Positions 49,354 to 59,873 of a DNA stretch of 64,000 nucleotides are shown here, piece by piece. Below the pieces are notes generated by a model, which worked only from the letters and a program-made list of their open reading frames with translations, was not told the origin of the DNA and did not search any database. Origin of the DNA: Rebecca billardiae RCC1528 (taxonomy: Eukaryota; Haptophyta); contig OZ251246.1 in the NCBI GenBank assembly GCA_965240325.2, positions 248,001 to 312,000 of the forward strand. The letters run 5' to 3'. Each line of letters opens with the position of its first letter. The stretch's first letter is position 1. The translations under genes were made by a program, and so were the position numbers.

Positions 49354-51600
49354 ATGCTAACGAGCGGCACGCGCACTCTGGTGCGCGGCGGACTGGCCGC
49401 CTCGGCGATCGGTCTGGCGCTCCTCGTGTGCACCTTTGTGCGCGAGCACGCCGCCGCGCACGCCGACGCGCAGCCCCTCGCCCTCAGCCGCGCGGCTTTT
49501 GGCGCACACCTGCGCCGCCTGCCCGCGCACGTGCCGCACCACGTGTGCGTGACGGGCTCGCACGCGGAGCAGACGGCGCGCGCGCTGCTGCTCCCCGAGG
49601 ACACCAAGCTGCGCTCGTTCGACATGCCCTCCCGCCTCAACCCGGAGAACGAGTGCACCGCGCTCGAGGCGGCGGTCGGGCACACACTCGTCACGGTTGC
49701 CGAGATTATTGAGGACCGGTGCGCCGCGCGCTGGAAGGTGCACACCTCGACGTGCGACGTGCTGGTGCACGCGGAGGAGGGCGCGGAGTGCGAGCAGCTC
49801 TTCAAGCTCCGCGCCATCGCCGACCAGCCGCACGCGCCGCTCGTCGTGCTCGCCGCCGGCTGGTCGCACGACGCGGGCGCGCCGGCTGACGCGCCGTTGC
49901 TGCACTGCTACAAGGCGCGCGTGCGCCGCGCCGCGCAGCAGAAGCTGGCGCCGCTCGAGGCGGAGGCGATGGCGCCGCACACGGCGCTGCCGCTCCACGG
50001 TGGCGCGCGCACGGGCGTTGCGCTGCACGCGCTCATGCGCGAGCTGCTGGCGCAGACGGCCGGCGCTCGGCCGCACAGCCACGCGCACTGGCTGGCGCGC
50101 TCGGCGGTGCACGCGCAGCGCGACGACGCGCGCGCGCTGCGCTCGCGCCTGCTCGAGGGCGACCCGTCCGTGCGGGTGGTCGACGTGCATGTTGAGATGA
50201 TGAAGGCGTCGCAGGGCCTGCCGCACCGCCTTGCCCACCTCGCGCCGCACGCGCCCGTGCCGGAGGCGGACACGCCGCCCGCCGCCGAGGGGCCTCAGGG
50301 GCAGGGGCAGCCGGCGCGCGCGGCGCAGCGGCAGCCGCAGCAGCGCCGCCGCCGCGCGCAGGAGGAGGAGGAGGAGGAGGAGCAGCCGGCCCTCGTGATC
50401 ACGGCGGACTCCGGCATGATCAGCGCCGGCTTCGCCGGCGACGACGCCCCCCGCACCGTCTTCCCCGCGATCGTCGGCCGCCCGCGGCACAAGGGCGTGC
50501 TGGTGGGCCTTGACCAGAAAGACGTGTACGTGGGCGAGGAGGCGCAGGCGAAGCGGGGCATCCTTACACTCAAGTACCCGATCGAGCACGGGATCGTGAG
50601 CAGCTGGGACGACATGGAGAAGCTCTGGCACCACGCCTTCTACAACGAGCTGCGCGTCGCGCCCGAGGAGTTCGCCGTGCTGCACTCCGAGGCGCCGCTC
50701 AACCCGAAGGCCAACCGCGAGAAGATGACGCAGATCATGTTCGAGACGTTCCACGTGGGCGGGTTCTACGTGTCGGTGGACGCGGTGCTCGCGCTGTACG
50801 CGTCGGGGCGCACGACGGGCATCGTGCTCGAGGCGAACGACGGCGTGATCCACTCCGTCCCCATCTACGAGGGCTACTTCCTGCCGCACGCGGTGCAGCG
50901 GCTCGACATGGGCGACCGCGACCTGACGGAGTACATGATGAAGCTGCTCACTGAGCGCGGCTACAGTTTCACCACGGACGCCGAGCGCGAGGTCGTGCGC
51001 GACATCAAGGAGAAGCTCGCCTTCGTCGTGCAGGACTACGACGACGCACTCGAGTCCTCGCGGCTCTCGCACAACGACCTCGAGACGAGCTACGAGCTAC
51101 CGGACGGACAGGTCATCCAGGTCGCCAGCGAGCGCTTCCGCGCCACCGAGCCGCTTTTCAAGCCGAGCTTCCTCGGGCTGGAGCAGGAGGGCATCCACAC
51201 GCTGGTGTTCCAATCCATCATGAAGTGCGACACCGACATCCGGACGGACATGTTCAGCAACGTCGTGCTGGCGGGCCCCGCGACCAGGTACGACGGGATC
51301 GTCGCTCGCATGGAGAGGGAGTTGCAGCACCTCGCGCCCGACTCGATGAGGATCAAGATAGTGCGCGCGCGCGCGCGCGCGTGCGTTTGCGCGTGTGTAC
51401 TGCACCGCGTGGCCATGCTCACGCCATGTCGTGCGCGCCATCGCGCCGCACCGCAGATCGCGCCGCCCGCGCGCAAGTACTCCACGTGGATCGGCGGCAG
51501 CATCCTCGCCTCGCTCAGCACCTTTCAACACATGTGGATCACGAAGGCCGAGTACGACGAGGCCGGTCCGTCCATCGTCCACCGCAAGACCGGGCAGTAG
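49354..51600 (+). CDS. Signal-anchored N-terminal domain fused to a divergent actin
   Basis: One continuous frame, with a 96-nt GT-AG intron at 51361-51456 recognised because it interrupts the conserved actin text [13 protein letters not shown]; mature length is 716 residues. Residues 1-30 hold a hydrophobic anchor ([17 protein letters not shown]). Residues 40-300 are unlike anything I know, with spaced Cys and His. A Gln/Arg-rich then Glu-run linker precedes a complete actin fold from about 347 ([20 protein letters not shown], then [20 protein letters not shown], then [20 protein letters not shown]). By actin numbering, Asp11 and Lys18 are lost (Thr and Ser), Gln137 is Asp and Asp154 is Glu, while His161 and His73 remain. 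ATP binding or hydrolysis is therefore probably altered. The anchor would place the actin in the lumen or at the cytosolic face, depending on topology. Confidence 0.85.
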   Translation: MLTSGTRTLVRGGLAASAIGLALLVCTFVREHAAAHADAQPLALSRAAFGAHLRRLPAHVPHHVCVTGSHAEQTARALLLPEDTKLRSFDMPSRLNPENECTALEAAVGHTLVTVAEIIEDRCAARWKVHTSTCDVLVHAEEGAECEQLFKLRAIADQPHAPLVVLAAGWSHDAGAPADAPLLHCYKARVRRAAQQKLAPLEAEAMAPHTALPLHGGARTGVALHALMRELLAQTAGARPHSHAHWLARSAVHAQRDDARALRSRLLEGDPSVRVVDVHVEMMKASQGLPHRLAHLAPHAPVPEADTPPAAEGPQGQGQPARAAQRQPQQRRRRAQEEEEEEEQPALVITADSGMISAGFAGDDAPRTVFPAIVGRPRHKGVLVGLDQKDVYVGEEAQAKRGILTLKYPIEHGIVSSWDDMEKLWHHAFYNELRVAPEEFAVLHSEAPLNPKANREKMTQIMFETFHVGGFYVSVDAVLALYASGRTTGIVLEANDGVIHSVPIYEGYFLPHAVQRLDMGDRDLTEYMMKLLTERGYSFTTDAEREVVRDIKEKLAFVVQDYDDALESSRLSHNDLETSYELPDGQVIQVASERFRATEPLFKPSFLGLEQEGIHTLVFQSIMKCDTDIRTDMFSNVVLAGPATRYDGIVARMERELQHLAPDSMRIKIVRARARACVCACVLHRVAMLTPCRARHRAAPQIAPPARKYSTWIGGSILASLSTFQHMWITKAEYDEAGPSIVHRKTGQ
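51361..51456 (+). other. Phase-0 intron in the actin-fusion gene
   Basis: Starts GTGCGCGCG and ends CGCACCGCAG. Its length (96) is a multiple of three and it has no stop, so it can be mistaken for coding. Translated, it would insert 32 Arg/Ala/Cys-rich residues into a conserved actin strand, which is why I call it an intron. Confidence 0.85.
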
Positions 51601-52046
51601 AGTCGTCTTGGCTACTTGAGTAGCGAGTCTCGTCAGCACCGGCAGGCTCGGCTTGCCACGGCCGACGCCTCGAGCCGCGTCACCGTTATTCGTCATGACG
51701 GTAGGCGTTGGGCGGGGGGCTCATACACGCGGCGGGCCCGGGCCGATTAGGCTTATATTAATTATTATATTACTGATCATAAGAACCGGACACGTACTAT
51801 AGACTAGACTATAGTAAGATTCTCAGTATGTAGAGTCGTAGTGTATTAGTGTCAGTAGTAGTACAGTTTACTAATATAAGAATAAGAGACGCACACAGCT
51901 CAGGCAGGCGAGATTCCTGTACTACATCCGCATTGAAGAATGAGGCCGCTGATGCATATATATATATATACTGCTGGAGTGCTGCTCGGTATGTCTGTGT
52001 AAGTGTGATGAGTGTGAGCGCAATAAGGCGCGTAGTCCGCGGCTAT
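51601..52046. other. Intergenic; inverted dispersed motif and target duplication of element A copy 2
   Basis: At 51863-51912 the TGTGTGCGTCTCTTATT motif occurs on the minus strand, so the actin-fusion gene is bracketed by inverted copies. CTAT at 52043-52046 is the left target duplication of element A copy 2. Confidence 0.6.
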
Positions 52047-53387
52047 GGGTGAAAATCCCATTTTCTGGCCTATCCGGGCGGAAAATCCGGCTGCTCAGAT
52101 CTGACCGGACCGGGACCCGGACAGCACAGTATCTAGGGACCAGACACTTTTACATCTTCGTTCTCTTCGGATTTGAGCATGGGGCGGCGCCCCATTTGCA
52201 CAGTCAAAAGACCGCGGGTGTAAAAGCAACCGTTGTCGAGTTCGATGTAGCGGCTGGGCGAATTAGTGAATAAAAAAACAATTCACGAGACACTTGCGCC
52301 CACGGCCGCGATGGCGTGCGCCGTCCACCCACGACGGAGTCGTGGACGGACATCGCTACACAGCCTACGCGACAGGCGTTGTCGTGATCGAGGTGCCCGT
52401 GCCCGTTGTCGATAGCCAAACGATTGGCACGACGACCTGGCACCACATCCGCGTCAAGCGCGGCGAGGCCGTGGTCCAGCGCGTGTGCGGCAAGCTGGCC
52501 GATGTGCGGACGGCGTCGGGTGGCGCAGGGGCTCCTGCCGATGCTACCTGGCGGCTGCTGCGGGGCCTGCTGCCGTGGTCGAACCTGAGGCAGAGGGTGA
52601 GTCAACCGCGGAGCAGCTCAACGCTTCCGAGATCGAGCTGCGCGCGGTCGGACCAGATGACGGCCCGCGGCCGTCCAAGCGCACACGCAAGGACGCCTGA
52701 GCACACGCGTTCAGTCCGAGCAAAGCCTGGTCGGCGTACGAGCGCGAGCCAGCTCAGACACGGCACGAGCGCACGCGTGACGGCTCGTACGATGAGCTCG
52801 TCGGCTTGGTCATCGGGCTGCTGTCGCTCGTCGCCTCGCTTGTCACGTCACACTCAGCTGAGCAGAGACATCACTCCCGCCGTTCAGCTGATCGACGAGG
52901 ACGAGGCGGCCAAGGCGGCGGCGGCTCAAACGCCTGGAGGAGGAGCGCAGGAGGAGGATGAGCTCCCAGCGCTGAGCCTGTGGGGCCGCGCCGAGGCCAG
53001 GCACCGCGGCCAGCGGCTGCAGTCGCGGGTGGCTGCCGGACAGCAGCTCGGCGGCACACGCTCACTCTTACTTACGTCGATCCTCTTGCTCGAGAGTCAA
53101 GGCGGCGGGCAAGGTGCAGGCCGCACGCGAGCTTGCTGAGCGTGCGCAGGCCAAGCCGCAGCTGAGCCCCGAGGGTGCTCGGGACGCCGCGTGCGCAAGC
53201 AGGCCGCCTCGCAGCAGATGGTGCTTCGCATAGTAACTACGCTGATACTACAATGTAACCCGCGAAAAAATTTCTTCGCACTGCGTGCGCTTTATTCCCA
53301 TTATTATTTTATTCCTTATTCGCGTATTAAATGCCGCTTTTCCGCCTCCCCAGTGCGGAAGTGCGCCAGAAAATGGGAATTCCACCC
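52047..53387 (-). mobile_element. DNA transposon family A, copy 2 (uninterrupted, 1341 bp)
   Basis: Inverted ends as in copy 1 (GGGTGAAAATCCC on the left; on the right the complement of GGGTGGAATTCCC) and CTAT duplicated at 52043-52046 and 53388-53391. It lies in the opposite orientation to copy 1 and preserves the empty TA site used by the composite insertion at 6852-22933 (here near 52220). Internal plus-strand frames read as protein-like (VVVIEVPVPVVDSQTIGTTT; then a frame ending RPSKRTRKDA), and a GTGAGT at 52595-52600 could be a splice donor between them. No transposase motif is visible. Confidence 0.85.
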
Positions 53388-53840
53388 CTATATGCTTTTC
53401 ATCACGACTCCCGTGATACTGAGTCCTGTTATCATTGGCGCCTCCAAGATGATGATGTCACGTACGTACTCCTTATTAAAATATTATATATAATATATAT
53501 AAGGAGACACTGACTCAATTTCAGCTTGGGCGGACGCAAAGCTGTGTGCGCCCCTCGCCCTCGCCGTCGAGGACCATACGCCGCAGGACGCCCGTGCTCG
53601 CGGTGAGCAGGCACTGCTGCCAGCGGGCCGGCGGGTCCGTCCGCGGCCGCGCGGAGCACAGCAGCATGCTCCGCGCCACGGGCGCGTTGGAAAAATGACG
53701 GTACCCCAAACCACCGCACGACCCCAGCAAAACGTATACTAGTATCACGGAAGTCGCGTGTGCACGCTTGGCGCGGGCGTGTGCCACTTGGTCTTGTGTG
53801 CGGCATTGATGCTGGCGAAGTGAGCCGCCTTCTCTTGCTG

Positions 53841-54410
53841 CCCCTGAGGCAAGGGTGGGCTATAACGCGTCATGACGCCCATTTCCAGCGTCACGTCATG
53901 AGCCTGTGGACGTCACGCGTTTTACGCGTAATTTACGCGTCATAGCAACACGTCTTTTGGCGGGTACCGTTTCGTCCGTTACGTATGTATTTTTGTAATT
54001 GGTGATATATTAAAAGGAGTTGACCGGTTTCGGGGTTCCCTTCCCGTATCTAGTTAGTCAGTGCGCCGGGTTCCGGCCGGACTGCGGCACAGCAGTGGGC
54101 TCGTCGCCCCAAGGCGAGGGCTCCCGCTCCCGCACCCATGTGGCCGTGGAGCTGGAGGATCCACGAGCTGGTGTTGGGGCAGGGCTGCACCGCCGCCCGG
54201 CACCGCGGCGCCGCCACGCGGCGCGCGCGCGCGGCGCCGCGCGCGCAGCCGCCTGTGGCACTACTGTGACTAGTGTGAGTCCGGGTGTGCCAGGCGTGGG
54301 CAGAGCGCTGTCCGGGCGTCACGTTACGCCATTCCTCGCGTCACGTCATGACGTCATGACGTGACGTCACGTCATGACGCGTCACACACGCCCAGCCTTG
54401 CCCTGAGGAT
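53841..54410. mobile_element. Probable MITE with CRE-like palindromic ends
   Basis: The left end reads CCTGAGGCAAGGGTGGGC, then ACGCGTCATGACG. The right end, on the other strand, reads CCTCAGGGCAAGGCTGGGC, then ACGCGTCATGACG. Just inside each end lie clusters of TGACGTCA/CGTCATGACG words, especially 54317-54385, where they overlap one another. No target duplication is clear, so the mobile nature is inferred from the ends alone. Confidence 0.5.
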
Positions 54411-54837
54411 GGGAAGCACTACCGCATACCCCACACTCACTCCGTCTCCTGCCGATGAGGCCTGATGTCTCACTGATGAAGCGGAAGCGACACGCCCGGA
54501 AGCACTCGCGATGCCGCCGAGACAGGCAACACCGTTGCCCAGCGTCGCCTTGTGGGACATGGCGAGCCGCTGGAGCGGCCATGCTCTCCCAGCTCGCGCG
54601 GCCACCCCACTGCGCCCCCCCCCCCCCCCCGCCCATCCGCTAAGACTAGATAGATTCGTATCTTCGTCCGGGCCGCGTTGGGCACGGACGGACGACGTAC
54701 TGAGCTCGAAGCAAAGAACATTCGTCGAGTTTTCGGAATAAAGAGAGGGGAACGAGGACGGCGCGACACTTATTCATGCATCTGAAGCATTCGCGACGAT
54801 GATGTATGATTATTCTTATATCAATTTGCATGCGGAC

Positions 54838-54913
54838 CAAGCTTCGACCAGTACCACTACAGACGAATCAGGAGAGCTGCGCCCTCGTGCCTGTGTCTTT
54901 AAATCATAGAATT
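54838..54913 (+). repeat. 76-bp dispersed repeat, copy 2
   Basis: Identical by reading to 37334-37409, with unrelated flanks. Confidence 0.75.
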
Positions 54914-55032
54914 GGTCCAGCCGGGCAAGCGCGGGTTCATCCGGTCATCGGAAGTACTCAGAGTAGCACCTGCACATGATGATGAGTGGTATTTTAGCGT
55001 ATAGTACGTTAAAGTAGTATATTCTGTAGTAT

Positions 55033-55300
55033 GTCAAGTCGTCATCATTGCTTGCCATGTCATTAGATACGCATCATCATATGGAAGCCCATGGCGCACA
55101 TTCTCTCTCTATGCCTCCGCGTCCCCTCGGCACTGATATATTACCGGCGAAAGATCAAACCTAACGACGAGTATAAAGCCTGGGAGGAGGATGCTGAGGA
55201 ACCAATCGAGGGGATGCGGAGGCATAGAGAGAGAATGTGCGCCATGGGCTTCCATATGATGATGCGTATCTAATGACATGGCAAGCAATGATGACTTGAC
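55033..55300. repeat. Long hairpin: arms of about 95 bp around a 77-bp loop
   Basis: Arms 55033-55129 and 55207-55300 are reverse complements, apart from a 3-base insertion near the outer end and isolated mismatches. They include ATGGAAGCCCATGGCGCACA and its complement. Transcribed from either strand, this would fold into one long stem-loop. It could be a small MITE or a small-RNA precursor. No terminal duplication is evident. Confidence 0.7.
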
Positions 55301-55649
55301 GCCAAGCGCAACTTCTTTCCGTTTCGTGGGAAAGTTCGATCAGGAATTCGTCAGCACAAATTCACGTGGTACCCCCTCAGCTCCGCTCAGCCTGGCGCTT
55401 TACTACAGGTTACGAAGAATCAGAGACACACACAGGTCGCAGATGTATTCGTAGTGATGCGTGATGATGCGCGAATATGACCGCACGTCCGCAGATGCTC
55501 AACCGGCTCAACGATCAGGCGGGGAGGGGGTACTCGTTGGCGGTCAACCGGTGGGGTAACCAGCCTGGAAGCCTGGAGGGTACACATCACCAATCGATCT
55601 GAGTGCAGTGAAGTGTGAGCTCCGCGCATCAGGCAAGCAACCCGCCGCC
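55301..55649. other. Upstream region of the AP2 gene, no other gene seen
   Basis: No gene or repeat is recognised. It should contain the promoter of the AP2-domain gene. Confidence 0.5.
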
Positions 55650-56823
55650 ATGCAAATGAGCGCGGGCGCGGTCCATCAGTATTCATCCACGGGGGCACGC
55701 AGCATGTATCCCTCGCACCCGCAGATCGCCGTGATGAGGCACGCATGTCGCCGGCTGAGTGGCGACCATGAGCACGAGGACGACACGCGCCGCGCCAAGC
55801 AGCAATGCGTCGACTTCATCGCCACGCCACCACCACCGTCGACGACCACGCAGGCGCTGGCGGGCGTAGCGGGGGCGGGGCAGACGAACGAGCTTGAGTT
55901 GACCATCCAGTCGATTCTCGACAGCGTCATGCATGACGCTGCGGTGGTTGCTGAGCTGCACCACTTGCTCTCGTGCAAGGCTGGAGGCCGCGCGTATCGG
56001 AGCACTCTCGTCGCCATGCCGGGCTGTGCGACGGACATCCCCATCGCCGTCCGACTTTGTGCGACGCGTGCTGAGCGAGGACCCCGCGCTATCACCACGC
56101 AAGGCGGCATCCGCAGATGCCGCCAGCGACGCCGCCCACGCGGTGGCGGCGGTGCCATCACCGGCGCGCCTGCTGCCTGCTCTTGTGCACCACCCCTCGT
56201 CGTGGTCGTGGACGGCCGCGACGGCAGAAGATGCCTTCACCCCGGATGGCCTGCAGCCCACGTGGAATGCCCAGGCGTGGGCAGCTGCTTTGCCGCACGG
56301 GCTGACCCACGCATCGCGCTTTGCGGCAGAGGGCACCTATTCGCACGGGTTCACGCCGGCCAGTGATCTCGCTGCCTGCGCTGCGCCCCTGGCGCCGCCG
56401 GTGCTCACCGCCGTGGGCTCCTCCATGTTGCCTGATGCCATGACAAATGATGGCCTGCCTACCGTGATGCCGCCGACGATGGGCTTCGCCTCGCTGCCCA
56501 CCGCCGCAATGCCGGTGCTGGCGCAGTCCGTGCAACCTGTCACGCAGCGGCAGCTCCCGCACACAGGGTTCATCGGCGTGCGCTGCCGCCGGTCAGCGAG
56601 ACCGGGCGAGCAGCATGCGAATATGCCGTATCATGGGCGCGTACGGTACAAGGGCAGGGAGCACTACACGCGGTTCTTCGCGTCGCCGGAGAAAGCCGCG
56701 CGCGCGCGTGACGAGCTCGTCGTCCAGCTTGGCCTTCACCACGCGCGAAAATTGAATTTCCCTTTGCCGGAGTCGGGGGCAGAGGTGGCGGTTTCTGAAT
56801 ACGACAACAGCTCGACCGACTGA
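55650..56823 (+). CDS. AP2-domain protein, probable transcription factor (5' splice unresolved)
   Basis: The C-terminal domain is clear: HTGFIGVRCRRSARPGEQ at about 56560, then the strand text HGRVRYKGREHYTRFFASPE, KAARARDELVVQLG and RKLNFP. This follows the AP2/ERF order of YRGVR, the WxAxI-like strands, the AArAyD helix and NFP. It probably binds DNA; an Ala/Pro-rich region precedes it. The final frame is open from 55933, but a better start is ATG 55650 in another frame, in GCCGCCATGC context, giving MQMSAGAVHQYSSTGARSMY and a helical segment ELTIQSILDSVMHDAAVVAE. An intron or indel must join the two frames somewhere in 55970-56120. I tested the obvious GT-AG pairs and found none clearly in phase. 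Confidence 0.65.
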
Positions 56824-57723
56824 ATGAACCGAGCACGCGTACCGTACGACCTCATCCTGATTAAGGCGCGCAGGGCGCCCGGGCCGGGGTCGAGTCGGCC
56901 GGCGACAGCCGCGGCTGTCGCCTCTCGCAGCTGCTCGCCGCTAGGTCGGCAGGCGGCGACATCGACTAATTCATCTAGGGTTTAAGACACAACAACGTCT
57001 GTCAGTGACAGGCCGATTCTGAGGACGCGGCTCGTCTGTCCTGATTCGTCTGTCGAAGTACTGATTGGAGGCGGAGGATGTGTAAGCGCGATGGCCGCGG
57101 ATGAGGGATGGAGTCGTCGCCGATGCTGATCATACCGCGGAGGAGTAGTAGGCGCCCAGAGATGCCGCTGTACTTGCAGTCGTCGGTCGTCACGCCGTGC
57201 CCGTTGCGGCCGTTGCCGTCCCGGCTGACGGTCCGAGTTGCGGATGCAGTACGGTGCCAGTAGTTCACGCCAGCCGGTGCGGTCGACTACTGTACGACCT
57301 CACTGTTACTGTACTAACCAGTCAGCGTCCCGCGAAGCCGCTCCGGAACAGGCACTCGGCTGCGGCGGCCTCTGCCGTCGCCACCGGTCCGGGCGTACCC
57401 CAGCAGGCCGTTACCACATTCACTACCATCACGCCCACTACCAGGCCCACCGAGACGAGTGACCGTTCCGCCATCCTGCCTTCCTCACTACTACCGCTAC
57501 TCTCTGCCCCTGGCGCCCTGCCCCCGAGTACCAGCCGGTATACGGCCGGCGGGGCCGGTCCGACTCCAGGGCTGCCGCGGCGCTGACTGAGTGTCGCCGT
57601 GTCGGCGCGGGTCCGTGCGGGCGCGGCACAACTCACATCATCACGCTGCCTGACTCTCAGGAGTCAGGTCGGAACAAACGGAAGGCGGCGCGGACACTGT
57701 CGTGAGTGTCGAGTGTCGTACGT

Positions 57724-57726
<3 letters not shown>

Positions 57727-57797
<71 letters not shown>
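57727..57797 (+). repeat. (CT)n microsatellite
   Basis: About 70 bp of uninterrupted CT dinucleotides. Confidence 0.95.
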
Positions 57798-57800
<3 letters not shown>

Positions 57801-58454
57801 GATCTCTGTATATAATATATATATGTCTAGCCACTCCGCCATGCCCGGCTCGTACAAGGCGTCGGGTACGAATGGACTCTGGAGCTGGATGGTCGCGGCG
57901 CGCGGCGTCGTGGAGTAGACAGACCACAATGATCAATCATGGAACGATCAGGTTAGCTATGTTGGGATTTGAGCAACGAACGACAGCGGGCGCTGGCAGC
58001 GGCGTGGCGGTTGAGCTGCTGCCCGAGGTCGAGAGGGCGCCCGCGAGTGCGACGCGGCGAAGACAGATGATGACGTCGCGCCGCCGAACGATCAGGCGGG
58101 GAGCCGGGCCACACAGACAGCCAGCGACCTTACCGAGCAGAGGGGCTGCGGCGACTGCGGTGCACCTCCTGCAGCGGAGCGTGCACCCGGCAGTGCCCGA
58201 TGCAGGCGATTCCCTTGCCCAGCTCGGCGCCTTCGTCGTGAGCAGCCCCATGGCGCCCCCGAGAGTGAAGCCTGATCGATCCGATGTGAGCGGTAACCAA
58301 CCGAGTCCTGCAGGTGCGCCGCTGTGGGCCAGATTGGCAGCGCACCAGGACTCCGCCTGCGCGCGGCGGTGCGCACAGGACAACGCAGGAATGCCGTGCG
58401 AGCCGGATTCTTGGCGTCGCTCATAGACACTCAGTTATAGGTTCCCTATAACGC

Positions 58455-58457
<3 letters not shown>

Positions 58458-58542
<85 letters not shown>
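58458..58542 (+). repeat. (TA)n microsatellite
   Basis: About 85 bp of uninterrupted TA dinucleotides. Confidence 0.95.
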
Positions 58543-58545
<3 letters not shown>

Positions 58546-58930
58546 CTACTACCGCCGTATATAACGTGCGCGCACAGCAGCGCGCAGTCAGTGCCGCAGT
58601 GTGGCTGCCGCAGTGTCTGCTGCTGATGACACTGTCACTCATCACGGCCGCTGGCGCCCGCGCTGCCGGTAGTAGTGCATCACCACGACATTATAGAATA
58701 ATTATAATAATATATCTATATATATTATATGATACACACACATCGTCTCTCTCTCTCTCTCTCATATCATATTATATATAAAATTTGCAGCCGCGCCTGA
58801 TGCCGCTGGCAGCTGCCGGCCGCGCGGCGTGACTCGCGCGAGGCCCGCGAGGCGGGCGGCGCGACGCTGGCCACTGCCGCGTAGTGCCCGGCCGTGCCAC
58901 CCCGCCAGCCCTTGCGCCCGCGGCGCCGCG

Positions 58931-59821
58931 CTAGGCCGCAGACGCCGCTGGCCCCACGGCGCCTGACCCGCCGCCGTCACCCCCGCGCTTCCGGCCCGTC
59001 CGGGGTGTCACTTTGATCCAGCCGGCAAGTGCCAGCAGCACGAGATGCAGCGAGATGATCGTGAGTAGGGGTAGCGCATCCGGCCACAGCGAGCCGGCCC
59101 GGGCGAGCACCACGGTGTTCGCCGCGCAGCCGAGCACGTCCAGCGCGGTCACGCCGAACGAGTACCCCTCCACCTCCCACGTGCCCACGAAGACGCGCAG
59201 CTGCGGCAAAAAGCCGACGCCGAAAAATGCTGCGGGGAGCACGTGGCCAAAAAGAGCGAGTACTGCAGTGGGCGCGGCGGCGAGCGCGCGCGCGAGCAGC
59301 CAGATGCACAGCCCAGAGGCGAGGGTCAGCGCGGCGGCGACGACGGCGAGGGGGGCAGACGCCTTGCGCGCGTACACCGCCACCTGCGCTTCGAGCACCG
59401 CGCTCATTGCGCAGAAGGACGCCATGGAGGCGAGCAGCCATGCTGACGCGCCTGACACGACAAGCGCGCCGCCGTAGATGAGCGAGCCGAGGTGCCAGAG
59501 GACGACGAGCGAAAGGGAGAGGCCATCCGTAGAACGTCGCCGGTGGTTGAGGAGCGCCTGCGGCGCGAGGATGAGGGCGAAGCACGCCGCACCGACCGCC
59601 CCGCACGCTGTATCCAGAACGGCGCTGGCCGCTGCAGTTGCCGCCGCCTCGCGCGCAGCGGCGGCCGGTGCGGCGCGGGGTCTCGGCACGGGGCTCGCAG
59701 CCACGGGTGGTGCGACTTGCTCTACGCCTCCCCGCGCCCTGAGGACGAGCACGGGCGGTCGGGCCACGAAGCCCCGTGTGGCATGGACCATCATCAGCAT
59801 CGTGAAGGTTGCGACCGCCAT
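58931..59821 (-). CDS. PQ-loop family membrane protein with N-terminal presequence
   Basis: 296 residues from ATG 59821. Two PQ-loop repeats are evident: ALILAPQALLNHRRRSTDGL (Pro-Gln at 87-88, followed by SLSLVVLWHLGSLIYGG) and GVGFLPQLRVFVGTWEVEGY (Pro-Gln at 206-207, followed by SFGVTALDVLG). Between and after them are hydrophobic helices, giving about seven passes, as in the cystinosin/PQLC/SWEET-like group that moves small molecules across membranes. The first 22 residues look like a signal peptide ending ATRGFVARP. An aromatic just after a basic/Ala cleavage region resembles plastid targeting in algae with secondary plastids, which is suggestive only. An upstream in-frame ATG at 60151 would overlap the divergent gene and is rejected. 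Substrate unknown. Confidence 0.78.
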   Translation of the reverse strand: MAVATFTMLMMVHATRGFVARPPVLVLRARGGVEQVAPPVAASPVPRPRAAPAAAAREAAATAAASAVLDTACGAVGAACFALILAPQALLNHRRRSTDGLSLSLVVLWHLGSLIYGGALVVSGASAWLLASMASFCAMSAVLEAQVAVYARKASAPLAVVAAALTLASGLCIWLLARALAAAPTAVLALFGHVLPAAFFGVGFLPQLRVFVGTWEVEGYSFGVTALDVLGCAANTVVLARAGSLWPDALPLLTIISLHLVLLALAGWIKVTPRTGRKRGGDGGGSGAVGPAASAA

Positions 59822-59873
59822 CGTGGGATCTGGTGCAACGTTTAGGCGGCGGTTGGCCGGGCCTGCCGCGAGC
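59822..59873. promoter_or_regulatory. 52-bp shared 5' region between head-to-head genes
   Basis: The PQ-loop gene (minus) and the large membrane-protein gene (plus) have start codons 52 bp apart, so their promoters must share this interval or lie within each other's transcripts. Confidence 0.45.

Larger units (their letters stand above)
53392..55032. other. Intergenic with inverted repeats, no supported gene
   Basis: Includes a minus-strand frame with modest protein-like character (53521-53700) that I cannot support as a gene, the imperfect inverted repeat at 53841-54410, a C-run at about 54615, and one copy of the 76-bp dispersed repeat. Confidence 0.5.
56824..58930. other. Intergenic with microsatellites, no supported gene
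   Basis: Contains a (CT)n tract, a (TA)n tract and a short TC tract at 58744-58763. Several open frames exist on both strands but they run through the microsatellites or lack domains. Confidence 0.55.

Noticed and set aside
49357-51072. A 571-residue minus-strand open frame opposite the actin fusion
   Set aside because: It covers the conserved actin codons on the other strand, and the Arg/His/Val-rich text has no domain. The plus strand clearly encodes actin.
51361-51456. A 32-residue insertion specific to the actin fusion
   Set aside because: It starts GT, ends AG and splits one of the most conserved actin segments exactly, so an in-frame intron is far more likely.
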